From positions 1-21,247 of the forward strand of contig CAZXDA010000007.1 of the NCBI GenBank assembly GCA_964639445.1: 21,247 bases of DNA, given 5' to 3'. Made by a program: the position numbers and the translations under genes. Origin of the DNA: 2-01-FULL-49-22 sp964639445. Lineage in GTDB: Bacteria; Patescibacteriota; Saccharimonadia; Saccharimonadales; UBA10212. Below are positions 6,785-13,407 of the stretch, piece by piece (within the stretch, counting starts at the first letter, position 1; every line of letters begins with the position of its first letter). The notes under the pieces were generated by a model. It made no database searches and had not been told where the DNA came from. It saw only the letters and a list, made by a program, of their open reading frames with translations.

Positions 6785-8015
6785 AGGGAAAAGTAAAAAA
6801 AGAATGCTTATAGTCTGCCAACACTACTGGCCTGAGTCATTCAGGGTTAACGATATTGGTGAATATTTTGTGGAGCAAGGTGTTAAGGTGGACGTACTCT
6901 GCGGTATACCAAATTACCCGGAGGGCAAGTTCTATCCAGGCTACGGTTTCTTCCGTAACCTCCGGCAGCAGCACAATGGCGTAAATATAATGCGAGTTTG
7001 GGAAATCCCACGCGGCAGCAACACCAATTTTCGTATCTTTCTTAACTACATATCCTTCCCTTTTTTCAGCTTGTTCTTCGTTCCTCTTTTGTTAACCAAA
7101 AAATACGATAAAATTTTTGTCTTTACATACTCGCCGATTCTAATGGCTATTGCTGGGATCATTGTCGGCAAAATAAGGCGCACAGAAATTACGCTATATG
7201 CTTTGGACTTGTGGCCAGAAAATTTATTTTCGGTCTTAAAAATTAAGAACCGTTTCTTACGCTGGATGGCGACGGTTGTATCGCACTGGCACTATCACCA
7301 TGCGGATAAGATCCTAGCGGCTTCTGAAAAAATGAGGCAAAGACTAATTGACATAACTCACATTGATAAGAAGAAGGTTGTTGTTCTGCCGCAGGCCTGC
7401 GAGAAAATTTTTGAAGAGCAGATACACGATAAGAAATTAGCTGCTCGTTTTAGCAAAGGCTTTAATATTGTCTTTACCGGTAACATCAGCCCAGCTCAAT
7501 CATTTGAAACCATTATTGCAGCCGCCAAAAAACTCAAAGACGAAGGCATAGAAGATATTAACTGGATAATTGTTGGTGATGGCATGTCGCGTAAATGGGT
7601 AGAAAAAGAGGTTAAAAAAGCTGGGCTGAATAAGGATTGGTACTTCGAAGGCTATAAGCCACAAGCCGACATCCCCCGCTACACCGGCATTGCCGATGCG
7701 CTGATTGGCGGTCTGGTTAAAAGTGATTTGCTCGAAGCATCAATCCCAGCCAAAGTTACTTCCTACCTAGCGGCCGGGCAGCCAATGGTAATGTATTTAG
7801 ATGGTGAGGCGCGCGATTTAATTAATCAAAAAGCTAAAAGCGGCTTTGCTAGTCCAACCGAAGATGCGGATGCATTGGCAGAAAATCTTAAGAAGGTCTA
7901 TCGGATGTCAAAAAAAGAAAGAGACGAAATGGGCGCCCGTGGCCGCGCTTACCACTTTAAATATCTTGAAAGAAACGTCGTCTATAACAAACTCTATAAT
8001 TTTATCTTTGGTTAG
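6777..8015 (+). CDS. Family 4 glycosyltransferase, WbuB-like (predicted L-FucNAc/L-QuiNAc transferase)
   Basis: A 412-residue GT-B glycosyltransferase. The N-terminal domain begins CQHYWPESFRVNDIGEYF and continues GIPNYPEGKFYPGYGFFRN, then LYALDLWPENL, a run strongly reminiscent of E. coli WbuB, which adds L-FucNAc to undecaprenyl-PP-GlcNAc. The hydrophobic region at about 85-130 suggests membrane association. The C-terminal nucleotide-sugar domain has FTGNISPAQSFETII, EGYKPQADIPRY, ADALIGGL and LLEASIPAKVTSYLAAGQP. Being coupled to the dehydratase and reductase genes, it is the natural user of their product as second sugar on a lipid-linked GlcNAc. Its stop overlaps that of the convergent epimerase. 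A second ATG at 6804 would drop nine Lys-rich residues; the 8-nt overlap favours 6777. Confidence 0.85.
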   Translation: MTKGKSKKRMLIVCQHYWPESFRVNDIGEYFVEQGVKVDVLCGIPNYPEGKFYPGYGFFRNLRQQHNGVNIMRVWEIPRGSNTNFRIFLNYISFPFFSLFFVPLLLTKKYDKIFVFTYSPILMAIAGIIVGKIRRTEITLYALDLWPENLFSVLKIKNRFLRWMATVVSHWHYHHADKILAASEKMRQRLIDITHIDKKKVVVLPQACEKIFEEQIHDKKLAARFSKGFNIVFTGNISPAQSFETIIAAAKKLKDEGIEDINWIIVGDGMSRKWVEKEVKKAGLNKDWYFEGYKPQADIPRYTGIADALIGGLVKSDLLEASIPAKVTSYLAAGQPMVMYLDGEARDLINQKAKSGFASPTEDADALAENLKKVYRMSKKERDEMGARGRAYHFKYLERNVVYNKLYNFIFG

Positions 8016-9100
8016 AACCAGTTGGTGATTTGGCTACGAATAACGTTGATGACCACGTTTGAGGCTTCGAAATTCTCGTTAAGGTCGTAGCGGGCGACAT
8101 ATGGCTCTGTAGCTGCGGTAACTACCGATTCGACAATATTGTCTGGATCCATACCAGCAATAATATGACCACCAGCTTCTACAGTTTCTGGTCTTTCGGT
8201 TGTCATCCGCAGCGAAACAACTGGCGCTCTATAGAACAAACCCTCCTCTGAGGCTGTGCCTGAATCTGACAAAACGCAGTAGGCTTCAATAAATAATTTA
8301 TTAAAATCATAAAAGCCGAGCGGGTTAATAATCTGAACGCCTTTAGGTACCTTTATGTTCGCGGTCTTCATTTTGTTCTGGGTTCGCGGATGCATTGGAT
8401 AAAGCACGTGTTTTTTGAGGCGTTCAACAATTTTGCCATAGGCTTGAAACTGCTGTTTTAGGTATTCAGGATTATCTACATTTTCACTCCTGTGAGCTGT
8501 CACTAGCACGTATTCTTTAGGCGTCAGCTTAAGACGCGAAACCACATCACTCCTTTGAATCTGTGGCTGATAGTGCCGCATGATCTCAAAAGTCGGGTTG
8601 CCAGTTACAAAAATTTTAGAAGGATGAATCCCCTCACGAAGTAAATTCTCTCGGTGATAAGCATTAAATGGCAGCAAATAATTGCTCGCGTGGTCTATGA
8701 GTATGCGATTACGCTGCTCCGGCATGCGGCGGTCCCACGCGCGCAGGCCGGCTTCCATATGGAATATCTTAATCCCGCGTTGGGCTGCCGGTATGACTGA
8801 TAGGCCGCTATATGTATCGCCCAAGATTAAAAGAGCATCCGGTTTTTCTTTTTCAAACAAATCGTCGGATTTACGAACTACATCCGCAGTCTCGCGGGCT
8901 GGATTTGAGGTATCTATTTCAAGCTGATAGTCGGGCTTTCTAAGTTCAAGATCTCGAAAGAAAAAGTCTTTTAACTCAGGAGTAAAATTTTGTCCGGTAT
9001 GAACCATAATATGTTCAAAATTCAGTTCATCAAGCTTCCTGAGTGTAGACCAAAGCTTGATCATCTCTGGCCGGGTACCAAATATAGACATGACTTTCAT
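8012..9100 (-). CDS. UDP-N-acetyl-hexosamine 2-epimerase, FnlC/CapG/WbvD type
   Basis: A WecB-fold epimerase of 362 residues, acting in the cytosol. Seen: SIFGTRPEMIKL (5-16), VHTGQNFTPELKDFFF, LILGDTYSGLS, FHMEAGLRAWDRRMPEQRNRILID, VTAHRSENVDNPEY, MHPRTQNKM, and SDSGTASEEGLFYRAPVVSLR. The FFFRDLELRKPDYQL segment and the IDHASNYLLPFNAYHRENLLREG stretch resemble Cap5G/FnlC rather than plain WecB. These enzymes invert C2 of the UDP-L-sugar, making UDP-L-QuiNAc from UDP-L-RhaNAc or UDP-L-FucNAc from its talo isomer. Its substrate would come from the operon on the other strand (4906-6784). The ATG overlaps the methyltransferase stop (ATGA), and GGAGG lies 10 nt upstream. Ordinary UDP-GlcNAc 2-epimerase activity is the alternative. 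Confidence 0.87.
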   Translation of the reverse strand: MKVMSIFGTRPEMIKLWSTLRKLDELNFEHIMVHTGQNFTPELKDFFFRDLELRKPDYQLEIDTSNPARETADVVRKSDDLFEKEKPDALLILGDTYSGLSVIPAAQRGIKIFHMEAGLRAWDRRMPEQRNRILIDHASNYLLPFNAYHRENLLREGIHPSKIFVTGNPTFEIMRHYQPQIQRSDVVSRLKLTPKEYVLVTAHRSENVDNPEYLKQQFQAYGKIVERLKKHVLYPMHPRTQNKMKTANIKVPKGVQIINPLGFYDFNKLFIEAYCVLSDSGTASEEGLFYRAPVVSLRMTTERPETVEAGGHIIAGMDPDNIVESVVTAATEPYVARYDLNENFEASNVVINVIRSQITNWF

Positions 9101-10365
9101 AAAATTTTTTCCTCCGTTGGATACATGGTGATTCTAACATCCGGCAGGGGGATGATGACACGCCCGCCGTTTTCCAAATAATCCTCGTTTTTACTAATTA
9201 TTTCTTCAGCAAACGCCCATGCAAAGATTAATAAATAGTCCGGCTTTTCTTTTTTTAGCGCTTCGCTACTGCGAATCAGTAGATGAGAACCGGGAGTATA
9301 AAGCCCTTGTTTAGCCGGCGAATCATCAATCATAAAAGCAACATGTTTATCGCTGATACCGCAGTATTGAATAATTGTGTTGGCGCGACCGGAAGCTCCA
9401 TAGCCAGCGACGCTTCGGCCTTTTCTGCGCAATGTCTCAAGCAGTCCCATCAACTTTTTCTTTTTATCTGCTATTCTCGAGGAAAAATTTTGATAGGTTT
9501 CTGGCTTGTCATAGCCAAGTTCTTTTTCCTGCCTGCGCAGTTCCTCTACTCGAAAAGAGATGTTTTTGGCATGGCGGCTGCCTTTTTTGGCTGCGTAGTA
9601 ACGAATAGAGCCGCCGTGGATAGGAATCGGTTTAATGTCAAAGATGGCCATGCCGTGCCTTCTAAGGTGGTTTTCCAGCGCCAGTAGCGAGTAATAATAG
9701 ATGTGTTCGTGATAGATAAAGTCGTATTGCAGATCCTCAATTATCTTGCCGAGGTAGTGAACCTCAAAAATAAATACGCCCTCATCAGCCAATACTTTTC
9801 GCACGGCCTCAGTGACACCATTTATATCCGAGATGTGCGCAAAAACATTGTTAGCCATTACAAGGTCGGCCTTGCCGTACTCATCTATGATTGAACTAGC
9901 TACCGGAATATTGAAAAAATCGTTAATAAGGATTAAGCGATCATCTTTTATTGTTTCGATAATGTTTTTGGCTGGTTCAACGCCTATTACGGTACCAACT
10001 CCCTGGTCAGCCAATGGCTTTAATAAAACGCCGTCATTGCTGCCAATCTCAACCGTCACTGCCCTTTTTGGATCAGGCAAGAAACGGCCAACAACTTCTG
10101 AGGCATACTCGGCAAAATGGTCACGCAGTGTTTTGATAACAGAAGAAAAGTAAAAATCAGTGGCAAAAAGGATTTTAGGATCAAGGTGGCCCCGCACTTG
10201 GACGGCATAACAATCGTTGCAAAAAACAACTTTGAGGGGGTATTTCTTCTCTTTAGGTATCTCTTCTTTCTTGATAAAAGCTCCAGCTATCGCCACATCT
10301 CCGAAATCAACCACGTCGCTTAATTTGGCGCTACCGCAAAAGGCACATCGGTAATTTTTGACCAC
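9097..10365 (-). CDS. Sugar C-methyltransferase (TcaB9/TylC3/NovU-like)
   Basis: A 422-residue SAM-dependent methyltransferase with the three-part layout of sugar C-3 methyltransferases. An N-terminal zinc site is formed by Cys7, Cys10, Cys49 and Cys52 (CAFC and CNDC). The SAM domain has VEIGSNDGVLL (105-115), GVEPAKN and ANNVFAHISD, with the active-site stretch IYHEHIYYYS (217-226). A C-terminal Rossmann-like domain has GYGASGRANTIIQYCG (321-336). Known members add a methyl at C3 of a dTDP-4-keto-6-deoxy sugar, making branched sugars. Here RmlB would supply a suitable 4-keto sugar, but no 2,3-dehydratase or aminotransferase is nearby, so the exact product is open. It starts with GTG behind a possible promoter and is translationally coupled to the 2-epimerase. 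Action on the UDP-4-keto intermediate is an alternative. Confidence 0.87.
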   Translation of the reverse strand: MVKNYRCAFCGSAKLSDVVDFGDVAIAGAFIKKEEIPKEKKYPLKVVFCNDCYAVQVRGHLDPKILFATDFYFSSVIKTLRDHFAEYASEVVGRFLPDPKRAVTVEIGSNDGVLLKPLADQGVGTVIGVEPAKNIIETIKDDRLILINDFFNIPVASSIIDEYGKADLVMANNVFAHISDINGVTEAVRKVLADEGVFIFEVHYLGKIIEDLQYDFIYHEHIYYYSLLALENHLRRHGMAIFDIKPIPIHGGSIRYYAAKKGSRHAKNISFRVEELRRQEKELGYDKPETYQNFSSRIADKKKKLMGLLETLRRKGRSVAGYGASGRANTIIQYCGISDKHVAFMIDDSPAKQGLYTPGSHLLIRSSEALKKEKPDYLLIFAWAFAEEIISKNEDYLENGGRVIIPLPDVRITMYPTEEKIL

Positions 10366-10375
10366 AATACAAGCT

Positions 10376-10405
10376 ATTCTACAATAGCGGCCGCCAAATT
10401 CACAA
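10376..10405 (-). promoter_or_regulatory. Possible promoter for the methyltransferase-epimerase operon
   Basis: On the - strand, TTGTGA (10405-10400) and TAGAAT (10381-10376) are 18 bp apart. The start would lie near 10369, about 4 nt before the GTG at 10365, so the message would be almost leaderless; no Shine-Dalgarno sequence precedes the GTG. On the + strand of the same 78-bp divergent gap, TAAAAT (10430-10435) could serve the GTG at 10444, also with nearly no leader. Nothing else is seen in this gap. Confidence 0.4.
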
Positions 10406-10443
10406 TTGGGGTCTTGGCTAAAAGTTCGCTAAAATAATACTCA

Positions 10444-10797
10444 GTGTCAAAGTTTATTCTTGCCGTCTATGTGCTGATAACTTCCTCAGCTCTAATAGCT
10501 CTTAAATGGGGGACAAAAGCTGGTTCGCCACTCCGTTATGTCGATGATAAGTTACACCTTGACCTAAATTACTCCATCGTGGGCGGTACACTGCTATATG
10601 GCTTAAGTTTCCTCATTTATGTTTACCTGCTTTCTAAATACGACTTGGGCTACATTATCCCAGTAACTGCCGCTCTGGTTTACACAGTCATTTTCACGGC
10701 TTCTTATTTTATCTTCCATGAAACATTTACAGCCATGAAAATCACCGGAATTGCACTAATTGTCGGTGGGCTGGTGTTGCTCAACCTCAATAGATAG
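10444..10797 (+). CDS. EamA/SMR-like four-helix membrane protein (candidate lipid-sugar flippase)
   Basis: A 117-residue protein with four hydrophobic segments, the size of one SMR or ArnE/ArnF unit. The second half (YIIPVTAALVYTVIFTASYF, then HETFTAMKITGIALIVGGL) is the typical last two helices of EamA-type units, including the Glu before the final helix. The first helix has no acidic residue, whereas proton-coupled drug exporters such as EmrE need a Glu there; this argues for an ArnE/F-like carrier role rather than drug efflux. It starts with GTG, without a visible ribosome site, and ends 2 nt before the large membrane protein gene. That pairing suggests it flips a polyprenyl-phosphate sugar for use by the neighbour. 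Substrate and direction are inference. Confidence 0.7.
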   Translation: MSKFILAVYVLITSSALIALKWGTKAGSPLRYVDDKLHLDLNYSIVGGTLLYGLSFLIYVYLLSKYDLGYIIPVTAALVYTVIFTASYFIFHETFTAMKITGIALIVGGLVLLNLNR

Positions 10798-10799
10798 AC

Positions 10800-12794
10800 A
10801 TGTCAGATCATTCTGAGAAAAGAAATGGGGCTCTAAAAAAATTTGCTGCTTCAGTTTGGCTATTCCCAGCCATCTTAACTTTTCTATTAATACTACTAAC
10901 GGTCCTTAAAATAAGCGGGAGCTCCATAGGTATCTACCATGACATTTTCTATGGAAAGACGAAAAACCCCAATCTTATAATCAATCACCCGCAGGCTATC
11001 CGCTCTGATGAGTGGATTGTAACCACTCAGCTAACAATTGCCCAGCACGCCGCGGGCTACCCAAGGATAAATCCAAACATCGATTCGGGCCGCGATATGT
11101 CGGTAGTAGGAGACGCCCCTAATAAGGATTGGTCTACTGTATTCAGGCCACAGAATTTCTCCTTTTTCGTTCTGCCTCTTGAGAATGCCTTTGCCTTTAA
11201 GTGGTGGTTTTTGCTCTATATGGCTATTGTCAGCTGCTACTTTTTTACTTTGCGAATATTCAAGGATAGACGGCTGTTCGCGGCTATATTTAGTTCGGCA
11301 ATTGGTCTCAGCCCTTTCTTATTTTGGTGGTATTCCACAGGAGCATTTGGACCTATCTTCTACGGTCTCTTTATAATCCTGCTCAGTATTCGAATAATTA
11401 ATGGCGAGGCGGCGATCTTTCTAAAGAGGAAGCCGCTGATTTTCTCGCAGATTGTATATGCTCTTGTGTTGGCATATCTCTTGATGTGTTTCGCGCTAAT
11501 CTTATACCCGCCCTTCCAAATCGCTATAGCTATTGTCTTGGCATTCTTCATAGCCGGGTTGATGTTTAATACTTACGGGGTAGGCCGTAAGCTTATTTCG
11601 CGCCATGCCTTAGGCAGACTAGCCGTCTTTTTGTCAGGAATTATTATTGCCGTGGCGCTCTTGTTTGTTTTTCTGCATACTCGTTCCGGTGTAGTTTCAG
11701 CTATAACTCACACCGTCTACCCTGGTAATCGTAATGCGTCGGCTGAAGGAAGTTCATCTTACGAAATTACTTCTACCTTCTTACAACCCCAGCTCCAGCG
11801 CCACAGCCGGGCTATCAACTACTATACAAATCAGAGCGAGGCCTCGAATTTTATACTGCTTTTACCGTTTATGTTCATACCCGGGTTCCTAGTATTGATT
11901 GCCGAGTATAGGAGGACACACAAACTTAACTGGCCTCTCTTGTTAATACAACTTTGTATATCCCTCTTTCTGGTCTACTTATTCGTCCCGTTTTTTAATC
12001 CGTTATATAAACTTATGTTCCTGAATAGGGTTGCCAACGTCCGTTTATTCATTGGGCTCGGCCTGGCCGGAGCTATACAACTACTGCTTATTTCGAAGTC
12101 TTTGGAAAAATTAAATATAAATCGAAAAAAGTTAAATCTGTTAGCCGGCGGATATACCTTAGTCTGCTTGGCCCTACTCGCATGGGTAGGAAGGTATGCT
12201 CGTATAACCTACCCAGAGTTTATCCATAGTATTCCTTTTATAGGCTTTTTAGCTGTTTTCTTTTGTTCTATCCTGTTTTGCTTCCTGTCCCGAAGGCTAC
12301 TTCTTGGCGCGACTCTGCTTTTATTATTTACGGTCGGCAGTGTTTTTCATATACATCCTTTATACCGGGGGCTGGGGCCAATTTATGACAGTGAGGTCAT
12401 AAAAACCATAGATACAGTATCCAAGCCCGGTGATTCATGGGCGGTCCTAGATAACAACTATTATGAGAACTTCGCACTTATGGCTAATAGAGATTCGCTA
12501 AGCGGCATAAAGCCTTACCCTGATCTAGCTTTTTGGAGACAGGTTGAAGGCACAAAGGGTGATATTTTTTATAATCGTTATGCTCATGTAATCTTTAGCT
12601 CAGGCATTCCTGATACATTCCGGCTTGTTTGGGCGGATAACTTTCAGGTACAGTTTGCTTGCACTCCGTTCATACAAAACCACGTAAAATTTGCTCTTCT
12701 AGACCACCGGCTGGAGCTACCCTGCGTCAAAGAAGTTTCTGAGATAAAATACCCGGCTGTAAACTTTTATATATACTCTGTCAGTAACCTCTAG
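10800..12794 (+). CDS. Large polytopic membrane protein, probable GT-C-fold glycosyltransferase
   Basis: A 664-residue protein with a short charged N-terminus, about 11-13 hydrophobic segments from residue 18 to about 525, and a soluble C-terminal part of about 140 residues that by helix count would lie outside. After the first helix comes a long loop with HPQAIRSDEW (64-72, Asp70-Glu71), then NIDSGRD and NKDWSTVFRPQNF. An acidic pair in the first external loop is what GT-C transferases use as catalytic residues, and they take polyprenyl-linked sugars as donors. I do not recognise the family by name; similar R-S-D-E-W membrane proteins are, as far as I recall, annotated as uncharacterised. 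It follows the four-helix carrier by 2 nt. A polymerase or O-acyl/phosphotransferase role is possible. No downstream terminator is visible. Confidence 0.6.
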   Translation: MSDHSEKRNGALKKFAASVWLFPAILTFLLILLTVLKISGSSIGIYHDIFYGKTKNPNLIINHPQAIRSDEWIVTTQLTIAQHAAGYPRINPNIDSGRDMSVVGDAPNKDWSTVFRPQNFSFFVLPLENAFAFKWWFLLYMAIVSCYFFTLRIFKDRRLFAAIFSSAIGLSPFLFWWYSTGAFGPIFYGLFIILLSIRIINGEAAIFLKRKPLIFSQIVYALVLAYLLMCFALILYPPFQIAIAIVLAFFIAGLMFNTYGVGRKLISRHALGRLAVFLSGIIIAVALLFVFLHTRSGVVSAITHTVYPGNRNASAEGSSSYEITSTFLQPQLQRHSRAINYYTNQSEASNFILLLPFMFIPGFLVLIAEYRRTHKLNWPLLLIQLCISLFLVYLFVPFFNPLYKLMFLNRVANVRLFIGLGLAGAIQLLLISKSLEKLNINRKKLNLLAGGYTLVCLALLAWVGRYARITYPEFIHSIPFIGFLAVFFCSILFCFLSRRLLLGATLLLLFTVGSVFHIHPLYRGLGPIYDSEVIKTIDTVSKPGDSWAVLDNNYYENFALMANRDSLSGIKPYPDLAFWRQVEGTKGDIFYNRYAHVIFSSGIPDTFRLVWADNFQVQFACTPFIQNHVKFALLDHRLELPCVKEVSEIKYPAVNFYIYSVSNL

Positions 12795-12800
12795 CTCAAG

Positions 12801-12829
12801 TCAACTGTAATATATTTACGTGCTATAAT
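12801..12829 (+). promoter_or_regulatory. Extended -10 promoter for the secreted-protein pair
   Basis: TATAAT (12824-12829) is a perfect -10 preceded by TG at 12821-12822 (TGCTATAAT). TCAACT (12801-12806) sits 17 bp upstream as a weak -35. Transcription would start near 12836, giving a leader of about 20 nt before ATG 12856. That leader is AT-rich and has no Shine-Dalgarno sequence. The site lies in the 61-bp gap after the large membrane protein gene. Confidence 0.65.
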
Positions 12830-12855
12830 TTGTGTACAAGCATTAAAATAAATAT

Positions 12856-13407
12856 ATGCCCCGATTTTTAAGAAGGTTTCATTTAACACCTCTAAGAATA
12901 GTTGTCGGATTAATTGTAATCCTAGTTGTCTTAGGGCTGTTGTGGTATTTTAATCGTCCATCGCACAAAACGACCGTAACTATTCCAACGATCACTTCTT
13001 CAAGGAAGCAGCAATCAAGTAGTCCAGCTAGTAATACATCTAGCAACTCACAGTCAACTCAAACTAAATCGAGTATTACAAGTGGATCTACTGGGAGCAC
13101 AGTTGCACTAGTTGCTCCTTGGGGTGTCTTCGTTAGTAACCACAGACCTGGGGAAAACGGAACACCGACTATGGAGAATTCATCTTGCAACACATCACCA
13201 GGAGCTTCTTGTTATATAAAATTCACTAATGGTGACAAAACCAGAACTCTTCCAAGCCAGACGACTGATGCCAACGGTTCAGCAATCTGGAGTTGGGACG
13301 TTACAAACGCTGGCTTCACAACTGGTTCATGGCAAATTACGGCTATTGCGACATTAAATGGGCAGACGAAGTCGACGACTGACACGCAGCCCTTGGTGAT
13401 CCAATGA
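12856..13407 (+). CDS. Membrane-anchored Ser/Thr-stalk protein with C-terminal beta-sandwich-like domain
   Basis: A 183-residue protein of unknown function. A basic N-terminus (MPRFLRRFHLTPLR) precedes one hydrophobic helix (14-32), so the rest should lie outside the cell as a type II (signal-anchor) protein. Residues 37-82 are a Ser/Thr/Gln-rich linker of low complexity, a likely cell-wall-spanning stalk. Residues 83-183 form a compact domain with two cysteines (Cys111, Cys119) that could pair, and alternating hydrophobic stretches with SAIWSWDVTNAGFTTGSWQI, suggesting an Ig-like or fibronectin-like beta sandwich. Its stop overlaps the next ATG (ATGA), so it is translationally coupled to the secreted repeat protein and probably works beside it at the surface. 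Confidence 0.7.
   Translation: MPRFLRRFHLTPLRIVVGLIVILVVLGLLWYFNRPSHKTTVTIPTITSSRKQQSSSPASNTSSNSQSTQTKSSITSGSTGSTVALVAPWGVFVSNHRPGENGTPTMENSSCNTSPGASCYIKFTNGDKTRTLPSQTTDANGSAIWSWDVTNAGFTTGSWQITAIATLNGQTKSTTDTQPLVIQ

Noticed and set aside
8008..8020. TGGTTAGAACCA dyad as bidirectional terminator
   Set aside because: Only four paired bases with a four-base loop and no T run on either side.
9283..9687. 134-codon open frame on + strand
   Set aside because: Lies wholly antisense to the sugar C-methyltransferase, whose motifs continue through it; no ribosome site or recognisable protein pattern.
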